A stretch of DNA of 17,069 bases from contig JBAXLO010000086.1 in assembly GCA_037134755.1 (NCBI GenBank), forward strand, positions 1 through 17,069. Direction: 5' to 3'. Numbering within the stretch: position 1 is the first letter of the stretch; each line of letters starts with the position of its first letter. This stretch comes from JBAXLO01 sp037134755 (lineage in GTDB: Bacteria; Bacteroidota; Bacteroidia; Bacteroidales; JACABE01). Position numbers and translations under genes: made by a program. Positions 1-6,677 of this stretch are shown in pieces. The notes beneath the pieces were generated by a model. It was not told the origin of the DNA and made no database searches. It saw only the letters and a program-made list of their open reading frames with translations.

Positions 1-168
1 TGATGCTAGATTTGAATAAACTGATGCAAGCTGCACAATAGCTTATGCTAGTTGTAAACAAACTTATGCTAGTTGTGAAATAACTACTATTATTTGCAAA
101 ACAATTAAAATTAGTTGCTAAATAATTACATTTAGTGTTGAAAAAGAAGAAATTAGTTATGAAGAAAA
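1..168. repeat. Degenerate 21-bp tandem repeat array (8 units, cut by window edge)
   Basis: Eight consecutive units of exactly 21 bp fit with no insertion or deletion (1-21, 22-42, 43-63, 64-84, 85-105, 106-126, 127-147, 148-168). Units 3 and 4 match at 18 of 21 positions and share ttatgctagttgt. The outer units are more diverged but keep a core resembling nnntTAGTTgtnaA. The array may start before the window. On the plus strand every frame has stops. On the minus strand one frame stays open through the whole array and on to about position 291, but it has no Met codon. The 21-bp period recurs at 10556-10828. Whether the array is a degraded heptapeptide-coding repeat or a DNA-level element cannot be settled here. 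Confidence 0.7.
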
Positions 169-175
169 AAGATTG

Positions 176-291
176 ACAACGGGGCTTAGTAATCTTATTA
201 TATCCGGAAGTTGATACGTTTTCTTGGACCGGGAGTTTAGTAGCAGTGGTCAAGCAACGCGATCTTATCGCAAGAATGAGATTACAAATTT
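176..291. other. GC-richer non-genic module with terminal inverted repeats
   Basis: This stretch is about 39% GC by hand count over 186-288, against very AT-rich DNA downstream. It is bounded by an imperfect inverted repeat, ttagtaatct at 186-195 and agattacaaa at 279-288, pairing at 9 of 10 positions. Inside is a short hairpin, gcgat-ctt-atcgc, at about 259-271. The minus frame that is open across the upstream 21-bp array continues here (about 96 codons open between 291 and 2) without a Met codon, so an edge-truncated or decayed gene is possible. A small mobile element or structured RNA is equally possible. I do not recognise it. Confidence 0.35.
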
Positions 292-541
292 TTCATTAGT
301 ATTATGCCTTTTTTATAAATTGATTTAATTTTCAGCAAAATTAATTAAATAAATGGATATATCATTTAAATTAATGAAAAAGTAAATCTTTTATTTTAAT
401 GAAGAAAAATAAGGCTAGTATTAAATTAAAAAGTATCTTTGTAAAAAAATAAAATAAAAAAAGGTTACTGACAAATGGCATAATTTATGCGGAATTTAAT
501 GACCAAATTGAAATAATCAACAATAAATAAACTTTAATAAA
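289..541. other. AT-rich intergenic region
   Basis: No coding region is visible in these roughly 250 bases. Two small structures can be seen. One is an AT-only 8-bp stem, ttaatttt/aaaattaa, around the loop cagc at 325-344. The other is an odd palindrome, gcata-att-tatgc, at 478-490 between the -7 box at 434 and the gene starting at 542. The palindrome could be an operator or may be chance in such AT-rich DNA. Confidence 0.5.
434..441 (+). promoter_or_regulatory. Putative Bacteroidota -7 promoter element
   Basis: The sequence TATCTTTG matches the Bacteroidota -7 consensus TAnnTTTG exactly and lies about 100 bp upstream of the gene at 542. No TTTG -33 element stands at the usual 19-21 bp upstream, so support is partial. 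It would drive the three co-directional genes at 542-2179. Confidence 0.4.
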
Positions 542-880
542 ATGACTAATAAAGATAAACTTATTGATCAACCAATGAAATGGTATCATTACGTTGCTGC
601 ATTCTTTGCAGGAGGGTTTTTAACAAACGCGATTCCACATTTAGTTAATGGAATTTCCGGAAACGCTTTTCCTTCACCATTTGCTAACCCTCCGGGTCAG
701 GGGCTTTCGTCTCCTCTTGTTAATGTTTTATGGGCATTATTTAATTTACTTATCGGATATTTACTTTTTAGAGTTAGTAAGATAAATTCAAAAAGTAAAA
801 TAGGATTGATCTTATTTTTTGTAGGAATAATAGCTATAAGCATTATGAGCAGTATTACATTTATGGATAAATTAAAATAA
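542..880 (+). CDS. Small conserved integral membrane protein, function unknown
   Basis: This 112-residue protein has about three hydrophobic segments: roughly residues 14-37 (starting WYHYVAAFFAGGF), 58-78 (VNVLWALFNLLIGYLLF) and 86-107. Between the first two is a Pro/Gly-rich loop containing IPHLVNGISGNAFPSPFANP. That loop resembles a conserved but uncharacterised family of small bacterial membrane proteins; I know no role for it. The ATG follows AT-rich DNA with no Shine-Dalgarno sequence. It is the first of three co-directional genes, 57 bp ahead of the VOC gene, and probably shares a transcript with it. The membrane location is inferred from hydrophobicity alone. Confidence 0.75.
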   Translation: MTNKDKLIDQPMKWYHYVAAFFAGGFLTNAIPHLVNGISGNAFPSPFANPPGQGLSSPLVNVLWALFNLLIGYLLFRVSKINSKSKIGLILFFVGIIAISIMSSITFMDKLK

Positions 881-937
881 ATGATCGCGTAAAGCAGAAA
901 TTAAAACGAAAATCAATATAACAATTAAAATAATATA

Positions 938-1378
938 ATGGAAGACAATTCAAACAAAGCTACTGGCAATGTGCCGGCAAAGGATATAACACCAAAAGTT
1001 ATAGGTATAGGTGGGATCTTCTTTTACACTGACAATCCTGACAAAACAAAAGAATGGTACACCAAAAACTTAGGCTTAGAAATCAATGATTGGGGTTCTT
1101 CGAGTTTTGAATTTAGAAATATTAACAAACCCGAGGAAGTTGGCTCTCTGCAATGGAGTCCTTTCAATAAAAGGGATGAATATTTCGCGCCATCAAAAAA
1201 GGAATTTATGATTAATTATCGAGTTCAGAATATCGAAGGACTCATTGCCAAACTCAAAGAAAACGGAGTTACAATAGTCGACGAAATTGTGACCTATGAC
1301 TTTGGTAAATTTATACATATTATGGATGCAGAAGGCAACAAGATTGAACTCTGGGAGCCAGTTGACAAAATAAAATAG
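938..1378 (+). CDS. VOC (glyoxalase/bleomycin-resistance fold) family protein
   Basis: This 146-residue protein has a single vicinal-oxygen-chelate module of paired beta-alpha-beta-beta-beta units. After about 20 polar residues the first unit opens with IGIGGIFFYTDNPDKTKEWY, a common VOC start, followed by a conserved QWSPF segment. The second unit begins near FMINYRVQNIEGLIAKLKENGV and ends with FIHIMDAEGNKIELWEP. The terminal Glu of that motif is a usual metal ligand in the family. The closest type I recall is the small lactoylglutathione-lyase-like group; the substrate cannot be read from sequence. It lies 57 bp after the membrane-protein gene and 51 bp before an SDR gene, a pairing that would fit reactive-carbonyl or small-molecule detoxification. 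That role is inference. Confidence 0.85.
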   Translation: MEDNSNKATGNVPAKDITPKVIGIGGIFFYTDNPDKTKEWYTKNLGLEINDWGSSSFEFRNINKPEEVGSLQWSPFNKRDEYFAPSKKEFMINYRVQNIEGLIAKLKENGVTIVDEIVTYDFGKFIHIMDAEGNKIELWEPVDKIK

Positions 1379-1415
1379 ACTAAACAAACTAGGTGTATTA
1401 TAATCAATAATAAAT

Positions 1416-1421
1416 AAGGAG
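1416..1421 (+). promoter_or_regulatory. Shine-Dalgarno sequence for the SDR gene
   Basis: AAGGAG lies 8 bp before the ATG at 1430. It is notable because nearly all other genes in this window start after AT-rich DNA without a purine-rich Shine-Dalgarno, as is usual in Bacteroidota. It fixes the SDR start and suggests stronger or differently controlled translation of this gene. Confidence 0.65.
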
Positions 1422-1429
1422 AAAAAATT

Positions 1430-2179
1430 ATGTTTTTAAATGGGAAAACAGCACTTGTAACAGGTGCAAGTAGAGGAATAGGAGCAGCATCAGCATTGAA
1501 ACTATCTGAGTATGGTGCAAAAATAGCAATAAATTATAATAATAGTGCTGATAAAGCTCAGGAATTGGTTGATACTATTAGTAAAAATAATGGTAAAGCA
1601 ATTGCTGTTAAAGCTAATATCTTTGATCAAGTTGAATCGGAAGAAATGGTAAAGGAGGTTGTAAAACAATTTGGTAATATTGATGTATTGGTCTTAAATG
1701 CCGGAGCTAGCTTTAAAGTAGCACCATTTATGGAACAATCATGGGAAGATTTTGAGAAGAAAATACTAAATGAAATTAAAGCTAGTTACTGGACAATAAA
1801 AGCAGTACTTCCTTCGATGATAGAACGTAAATCAGGATCAATTATAATTGTTTCAAGTGGTTCGTCAAGAAGACCAAGTCCCGGTTTCTCGACTCATACA
1901 ACTGCTAAATCAGCTTTAGATGGTTTTGCAAAATCATTGGCATTTGAGCTGGGACCTATAGGAATAAGAGTAAATGTGATAGCTCCCGGACTGACTGATA
2001 CAGATGCTACAAGTTTTTGGTCGCAAGGACATAAAGAGATGGTAGCTAATATGAGTCCAATGCGTAGAATAGGAATGCCTGATGATATAGCCGGAGCTGT
2101 ATTGTTTTATGCTTCAGATGAATCAAAGTTCATTACAGGGAATTATCAACCCGTAAACGGTGGTGCAATAATGTTATAA
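1430..2179 (+). CDS. SDR family NAD(P)-dependent oxidoreductase with Tyr-to-His active-site change
   Basis: This 249-residue protein has the length and Rossmann fold of classical short-chain dehydrogenases/reductases. The cofactor motif TGASRGIG is near residues 11-18. LNAGA, the NAG motif, is near 88-92. The catalytic Ser is S143 within VSSGSS, and K160 is the active-site Lys. The position that is normally the catalytic Tyr (YxxxK) is H156, in HTTAK. The codon is CAT, so this is not a frameshift artefact. The C-terminal IRVNVIAPGLTDTD and the final ITGNYQPVNGG are typical of FabG-like SDRs. I believe a subgroup of SDRs naturally carries HTTAK at this site, so an altered mechanism is more likely than decay. 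The substrate is unknown. A clear Shine-Dalgarno sequence precedes the ATG. Confidence 0.9.
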   Translation: MFLNGKTALVTGASRGIGAASALKLSEYGAKIAINYNNSADKAQELVDTISKNNGKAIAVKANIFDQVESEEMVKEVVKQFGNIDVLVLNAGASFKVAPFMEQSWEDFEKKILNEIKASYWTIKAVLPSMIERKSGSIIIVSSGSSRRPSPGFSTHTTAKSALDGFAKSLAFELGPIGIRVNVIAPGLTDTDATSFWSQGHKEMVANMSPMRRIGMPDDIAGAVLFYASDESKFITGNYQPVNGGAIML

Positions 2180-2204
2180 ATAATAAGCGGTTTGGAAGCC
2201 AATT

Positions 2205-2253
2205 CACCTCGGCTTTGCTCGGTGACCCCATTATATAAGGTCATCGAGCAGAG
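2205..2253. repeat. REP-like palindromic element, copy 1
   Basis: Arms 2213-2227 and 2239-2253 are inverted repeats matching at 13 of 15 positions around an AT-rich loop. The minus strand of 2205-2227 aligns without gaps to the plus strand at 14611-14633, with 19 of 23 identities and only transitions as differences. It is therefore one of at least two dispersed copies in this window. It starts about 25 bp after the SDR stop. It has no T-tract and is not a typical intrinsic terminator. Confidence 0.6.
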
Positions 2254-2320
2254 TTTCAAATACCATTATTACATTAAATTGTACCACAAAATACCTAATC
2301 AGAATACCCTAGTTAAAAAA

Positions 2321-2348
2321 CGTAATTCGTAATTCGTAATTCGTAATT
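2321..2348. repeat. Perfect 7-bp tandem repeat, four copies
   Basis: Four exact head-to-tail copies of cgtaatt fill 28 bp, 30 bp upstream of the putative grpE -7 box. Such short repeats are prone to slippage. No coding region covers it. Confidence 0.85.
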
Positions 2349-2378
2349 AAATTTCCAGTCTTTCTCGCCAAAAATTGT

Positions 2379-2386
2379 TACTTTTG
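2379..2386 (+). promoter_or_regulatory. Putative grpE operon promoter (-7 element)
   Basis: TACTTTTG matches the Bacteroidota consensus TAnnTTTG exactly. The -33 element is weak: TTTC at 2352 gives 23 bp spacing. Transcription would start around 2392-2395, giving a leader of roughly 85-130 nt that contains the inverted repeats at 2406-2451. Confidence 0.5.
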
Positions 2387-2405
2387 TCAGGTTTTTAATA
2401 AGATT

Positions 2406-2451
2406 TACTGCCATTTCCTGACAAAATGTCAGAGATTTGTCATTGGCAGTA
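2406..2451. promoter_or_regulatory. Nested inverted repeat upstream of grpE (candidate heat-shock operator or RNA element)
   Basis: The outer arms tactgcca (2406-2413) and tggcagta (2444-2451) are a perfect 8-bp inverted repeat. Within them lies ctgaca-aaa-tgtcag at 2418-2432, a perfect 6-bp-arm palindrome, plus a further TGTCA at 2438-2442. In total five TGnCA half-sites occur in 40 bp, in both orientations. The element sits between the putative promoter and the grpE start, where a repressor operator or a temperature-responsive leader would act. It is not the CIRCE consensus (TTAGCACTC with inverted copy). The regulator is not identified. Confidence 0.55.
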
Positions 2452-2479
2452 GATTTGATAAGATGATATTTGGGAAATA

Positions 2480-3112
2480 ATGTCTATTAATAAGCAAATA
2501 ATGTTTAATATATTCAAAGATATGTCTGATAAAGAAAAGAAGAACGAAGAAGTTGAAGAAGTAGAAGAAAATCAACAAGAAGAAGGCGCTGAGGCTAAGG
2601 ATAAAAAAGAGAAGAAGAAAGAAAAACACGAGCCTAAGAAAACCGAAAAAGAAAAGTACGAAGAAACGATTACAGAACTTAATTATAAGATAGCTGAACT
2701 AAATGATAAACATTTACGTTTATATTCGGAATTTGATAACTATAGAAAACGTACTTCAAAAGAAAGAATAGAGCTGAGTAAAACAGCATCTGAAGAGATG
2801 ATATTAAATCTGCTTCCTGTGCTGGATGATTTCGAAAGAGCTATGAAAGCTATCGAACCTAACGAACAAACTGCAACTTTGCGCGAAGGTGTGGAGTTGA
2901 TTTATAATAAAATGTACACAATGCTTCAGGCAAAAGGATTGAAACCTATGGAAAGTATAGGTACAGAATTTGATCCTGAAATTCATGAAGCAATTGCGCA
3001 AATACCTGCTCAGGATGACGAAAGTAAAGGTAAAATAATTGATGAAGTTGTTAAAGGTTATTATCTTTACGAGAAAGTTATCCGTCATGCAAAGGTAGTT
3101 GTGGCAATTTAA
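2480..3112 (+). CDS. grpE: Nucleotide exchange factor GrpE
   Basis: GrpE releases ADP from the Hsp70 chaperone DnaK in the cytoplasm and works with DnaJ. This 210-residue protein has a long, highly charged Lys/Glu-rich N-terminus (about residues 15-65). The conserved GrpE region follows: a long helix with LRLYSEFDNYRKRTSKE, then LLPVLDDFERAM, then the beta domain ending IGTEFDPEIHEAI and GYYLYEKVIRHAKVVV. The start is uncertain: an in-frame ATG at 2522 (MSDKEKKNEE) would drop 14 atypical residues and is a good alternative. The dnaJ gene begins 20 bp later. The inverted repeat just upstream suggests stress control. dnaK is not in the window. Confidence 0.96.
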   Translation: MSINKQIMFNIFKDMSDKEKKNEEVEEVEENQQEEGAEAKDKKEKKKEKHEPKKTEKEKYEETITELNYKIAELNDKHLRLYSEFDNYRKRTSKERIELSKTASEEMILNLLPVLDDFERAMKAIEPNEQTATLREGVELIYNKMYTMLQAKGLKPMESIGTEFDPEIHEAIAQIPAQDDESKGKIIDEVVKGYYLYEKVIRHAKVVVAI

Positions 3113-3132
3113 TATTATAGAAATAAATAATA

Positions 3133-4293
3133 ATGGCAAAAAGAGATTATTACGAAATACTGGGAGTATCGAAGAATGCTTCGGAAGCTGAATTAAAGAA
3201 AGCTTACAGACAGAAAGCTATTCAATACCACCCTGATAAAAACGAAGGCGACAAAGCATCGGAAGAGAAGTTTAAAGAAGCTGCCGAAGCTTACGAAGTG
3301 TTAAGCGATAAAGATAAACGTGCACGTTACGACCAGTTTGGACATGCAGGTGTAGGCAGTGGTGCTTCCGGTTTTGGTGGCGGCGGTGGAATGAATATGG
3401 ATGATATCTTCAGTCATTTCGGCGATATCTTTGAAGGAGCATTTGGTGGTGGAGGCTTCGGTGGATTTGGTGGTGGAAGCCGATCAAGAGGTAGAAGAGT
3501 CAACAAAGGAAGTAATCTCCGTGTTAAGGTGAAACTTACGATGGAAGAGATAGCCAAAGGTGCCGAAAAGAAAATTAAAGTTAATAAATATGTAGGTTGT
3601 AAACCATGTAAAGGTACAGGTGCTAAAGATGGTTCAGGATATAATACTTGTTCAACTTGTCGCGGAACCGGTCAGGTTACCAGAGTTACAAATACTATTT
3701 TAGGTCAGATGCAGACTTCTTCCCCTTGCCCTACTTGTGGTGGTGAGGGACAAACTATTGCTCATAAATGTGTGGAATGTCATGGCAATGGGATTGTAAA
3801 TGGCGAAGATGTGATCACAATCAATATCCCTGCAGGTGTTGCCGAAGGTATGCAATTATCGGTTAGTGGCAAAGGAAACGCAGGAGCAAGAAGCGGTGTT
3901 AATGGTGATTTAATTATATTGATAGAAGAGGTTGAACACGAACATCTAAAACGTGACGGACAGAATCTTTTATACGATCATTATATTAGTTTCCCAGAGG
4001 TGGCTTTGGGTACTTCAATAGATATTCCAACCCTTGATGGAAAGGCAAGAATTAAGATAGATGCCGGTACACAGGCAGGCAAAGTCCTTCGTTTAAAAGG
4101 TAAAGGTTTACCCGATGTTAATTCTTATGGAAGAGGTGATCTTTTGGTTAATATTAATGTTTGGACTCCTAAGAATCTAACTAAAGAAGAAAAGACTATA
4201 CTCGAAAAACTAATGAATTCTCCTAATTTCAAACCCAATCCTGATAGCAAGGATAAAGGATTCTTTGAAAGAATGAGAGAAAACTTTCACTAA
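3133..4293 (+). CDS. dnaJ: Chaperone protein DnaJ (type I Hsp40)
   Basis: This DnaK co-chaperone of 386 residues has the complete type I layout. The J domain (about residues 4-70) carries the HPD motif at H33-P34-D35. A Gly/Phe-rich linker of about residues 75-125 is rich in GGGGFGGFGGG-type runs. The zinc-binding cysteine-rich domain has all four CxxCxGxG repeats, at C156, C173, C199 and C213. Two beta-rich substrate-binding domains follow, with EHEHLKRDGQNLLYD and GTSIDIPTLDGKARIKI. It lies 20 bp downstream of grpE and 13 bp upstream of an ABC ATPase gene, so all four genes probably share a transcript. No residue needed for function appears missing. Confidence 0.98.
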   Translation: MAKRDYYEILGVSKNASEAELKKAYRQKAIQYHPDKNEGDKASEEKFKEAAEAYEVLSDKDKRARYDQFGHAGVGSGASGFGGGGGMNMDDIFSHFGDIFEGAFGGGGFGGFGGGSRSRGRRVNKGSNLRVKVKLTMEEIAKGAEKKIKVNKYVGCKPCKGTGAKDGSGYNTCSTCRGTGQVTRVTNTILGQMQTSSPCPTCGGEGQTIAHKCVECHGNGIVNGEDVITINIPAGVAEGMQLSVSGKGNAGARSGVNGDLIILIEEVEHEHLKRDGQNLLYDHYISFPEVALGTSIDIPTLDGKARIKIDAGTQAGKVLRLKGKGLPDVNSYGRGDLLVNINVWTPKNLTKEEKTILEKLMNSPNFKPNPDSKDKGFFERMRENFH

Positions 4294-4306
4294 AATATAA
4301 AGATAT

Positions 4307-5248
4307 ATGTACCTATTCTCAGCTCAGAATATTACAAAGAAATATGCTGCACATGTAGCGCTTAACAACGTTAGTATTGATGTTCCCGAACAGAGTATCT
4401 TCGGGTTATTAGGTCCTAATGGCGCAGGCAAAACTTCTTTAATAAGGATTATAAATCAAATAACAGCTCCTGATGAGGGAGCTTTGTTTTTTAATGGTGA
4501 GAAGCTCTCGCCTAAGCATGTTAGCATGATTGGTTATCTTCCCGAAGAAAGGGGATTGTACAAGAAGATGAAGGTTGGCGAACAGGCTTTGTATCTTGCA
4601 CAATTAAAAGGTACGACGAAACAGGATGCCATGAAAAAGCTTAAATATTGGTTCGAGAAGTTTGATATACTTAATTGGTGGGATCGTAAAGTTGAAGAAC
4701 TATCGAAAGGGATGCAACAAAAGGTTCAGTTTATTATTACCATTTTGCATGAGCCTACGCTACTAATCTTTGATGAACCTTTCAGTGGTTTTGATCCTAT
4801 CAATGTTAATCTATTGAAAGAGGAAATCCTTAAGTTAAGAGACAACGGTGCTACTATTATTTTCTCTACACATAATATGTCGTCTGTTGAGGAGCTTTGT
4901 GATAACATTGCTTTGATCAATAAATCAAATAAGATACTCGATGGCAAAGTTCATGAGATAAAGAATACGTATAAAGCTAACATCTTTGAAGTAGGTTATA
5001 CTGGTTTAAATGATAATATTGCTACTATCCTTCCAAGTGGTTTTGATATTATAAATCAAACTACTATTAATGGTATTAAGCATGCTGAGATTAAAATCCC
5101 TCTTACATCTACCTCTAATTATCTATTAAATAGTTTGCTTCCTCACATTGCAATTGTTTATTTCTCTGAGATACTTCCAACGATGAATGATATCTTTATT
5201 CAGAAAGTTAATGAACAGAACAATCTTATTAATACTCAAAATAGTTAA
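4307..5248 (+). CDS. ABC transporter ATP-binding protein (NatA/ABC-2 exporter type)
   Basis: This is a 313-residue cytoplasmic ATPase subunit. The Walker A motif is GPNGAGKT (residues 36-43), followed by a Q-loop region, the signature LSKGMQQ (about 132-138), Walker B LLIFDEP leading into FSGFDP (about 150-162), and the switch His in STHNMSS. The C-terminal part of about 90 residues beyond the ATPase core resembles the accessory domain found in NatA-like exporters. It starts 13 bp after dnaJ and ends 3 bp before its permease gene, so it belongs to the grpE-dnaJ transcription unit. The substrate is unknown; Na+ export, as in NatAB, is only one possibility. Confidence 0.93.
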   Translation: MYLFSAQNITKKYAAHVALNNVSIDVPEQSIFGLLGPNGAGKTSLIRIINQITAPDEGALFFNGEKLSPKHVSMIGYLPEERGLYKKMKVGEQALYLAQLKGTTKQDAMKKLKYWFEKFDILNWWDRKVEELSKGMQQKVQFIITILHEPTLLIFDEPFSGFDPINVNLLKEEILKLRDNGATIIFSTHNMSSVEELCDNIALINKSNKILDGKVHEIKNTYKANIFEVGYTGLNDNIATILPSGFDIINQTTINGIKHAEIKIPLTSTSNYLLNSLLPHIAIVYFSEILPTMNDIFIQKVNEQNNLINTQNS

Positions 5249-5251
5249 GTT

Positions 5252-6577
5252 ATGAAGAAGATTTTATTAATAATCAAACGTGAGTATTTGAGTCGTGTAA
5301 GGAAGAAATCATTTATCATAATGACTATTCTTGGTCCTGTTTTGATGGCTTCTATCTGGATTATTCCTTTCTTTATTGCCACCATGAGCGACGAAAAGAA
5401 AGTAGTGGCTGTAGTTGATGAAACGGGTATCTTTACTGATAAATTTAAGTCAACAGATAAAGTATTCTTTGTTACAAATGATAATCTAGATAAGGCTAAA
5501 GAAGACCTTAAAACAGATAAGTTTACAGCAGTTCTGTATATTCAGAAACCTACTTATTCGATACCTACAGATGCTCTTTTGTTTTATTCAGATAAATCTC
5601 CGGGGATAGTTACTCAGAGTTATATATCAAATGAAATGCAGACGATTCTAAAGAATAATCTCTTAGTAAATGCTCACAATATTTCTAAAGAGGATTTTGA
5701 TCTTATCAATCGTACTAATATAAAGCTTAACACAGAAGATATTCGGACAGGGGAGAAGAGTTATACAGAGATTAAAACTGGCTTAGGTATCTTTTCAGGG
5801 ATACTTATTTACTTCTTTATTTTCTTGTTTGGATCTCAGGTTATGCGTGGTGTTATCGAAGAAAAGACAAGCCGTATAGTTGAAGTTATTATTTCTTCTG
5901 TCAAGCCTTTTCAGTTGATGATGGGTAAAATTGTGGGTGTTGCAATGGTTGGTCTTACGCAGTTTGCATTATGGGTAATACTTACAATGTCTATTGTTAC
6001 TACCTTGCAAGCAAGCTTCCCTAATGTATTTAATGGTCATAAAACGGAAAAAACATATACAGCAGGACAAAAGATTCCTACTGCTGATCAAATTCAGCTA
6101 GAGAAACTACAGAAAGAAGAGATTACGCAAGTAATCCAAGGACTATTCTCAGTTAATTATGTGGCGATGATAGGTGCATTCTTATTCTATTTCTTAGGAG
6201 GTTACTTATTATATGCTTCTTTATTTGCTGCAATTGGCTCAGCTGTAGACAACGAGGCCGATACGCAACAGTTCATGATGCCGATTACCATACCATTATT
6301 ATTCTCAATTATAATGTCTCAGTTTGTAATCAATAACCCCGACGGGCCGGTTGCTTTCTGGCTATCCATTATCCCATTGACTTCACCAATAATAATGATG
6401 GTAAGGATTCCTTTCGGTGTCCCAATGATACAAGTTGCACTATCAATGTCGTTATTAGTAATAGGTTTTATAGCCAGCACTTGGTTAGCAGGCAAGATAT
6501 ATCGTACCGGAATATTAATGTATGGAAAGAAAGTAAGCTATGCAGAGGTTTGGAAATGGCTAAGGTACAAAGGTTAA
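5252..6577 (+). CDS. ABC transporter permease (ABC-2 / NatB type)
   Basis: This 441-residue inner-membrane subunit partners the ATPase encoded just upstream. The topology fits NatB-type permeases. There is one N-terminal membrane segment (about residues 20-45, SFIIMTILGPVL), then an extracytoplasmic domain of about 130 residues. A C-terminal bundle of about five further segments begins near GIFSGILIYFFIFLFG. Between membrane segments sits the family hallmark EEKTSRIVEVIISSVKPFQ, which contacts the ATPase, and later IGSAVDNEADTQQFMMP. Gene spacing of 3 bp supports translational coupling. The complex most likely exports a small substrate or ion; nothing in the sequence names it. Confidence 0.92.
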   Translation: MKKILLIIKREYLSRVRKKSFIIMTILGPVLMASIWIIPFFIATMSDEKKVVAVVDETGIFTDKFKSTDKVFFVTNDNLDKAKEDLKTDKFTAVLYIQKPTYSIPTDALLFYSDKSPGIVTQSYISNEMQTILKNNLLVNAHNISKEDFDLINRTNIKLNTEDIRTGEKSYTEIKTGLGIFSGILIYFFIFLFGSQVMRGVIEEKTSRIVEVIISSVKPFQLMMGKIVGVAMVGLTQFALWVILTMSIVTTLQASFPNVFNGHKTEKTYTAGQKIPTADQIQLEKLQKEEITQVIQGLFSVNYVAMIGAFLFYFLGGYLLYASLFAAIGSAVDNEADTQQFMMPITIPLLFSIIMSQFVINNPDGPVAFWLSIIPLTSPIIMMVRIPFGVPMIQVALSMSLLVIGFIASTWLAGKIYRTGILMYGKKVSYAEVWKWLRYKG

Positions 6578-6632
6578 TTATGAATTAACAATTAATAATT
6601 AATAATTAAGGAATAAACTTCTCAACTCTACT

Positions 6633-6653
6633 CCCTCTCCTCTTAGGAGAGGG
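6633..6653. repeat. GC-rich hairpin between the permease and response regulator genes
   Basis: A perfect 9-bp stem, ccctctcct (6633-6641) and aggagaggg (6645-6653), closes on the loop ctt and is followed by ttggggtgagg. It is much more GC-rich than its surroundings. It resembles a short dispersed palindrome seen between genes in many bacteria. No T-tract follows, so it is an unlikely terminator, though it may stabilise the upstream mRNA. The AT-rich tandem run ttaataattaataattaa lies just before it. Confidence 0.6.
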
Positions 6654-6677
6654 TTGGGGTGAGGTCAAAAAGAATAT

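Noticed and set aside
325..344. 8-bp stem as a terminator
   Set aside because: The stem is made only of A and T pairs, has no T-tract after it, and such structures are expected by chance in this composition.
2804..3139. Minus-strand frame opposite grpE
   Set aside because: It is antisense to strongly conserved GrpE sequence and its translation is low-complexity and hydrophobic with no recognisable motif.
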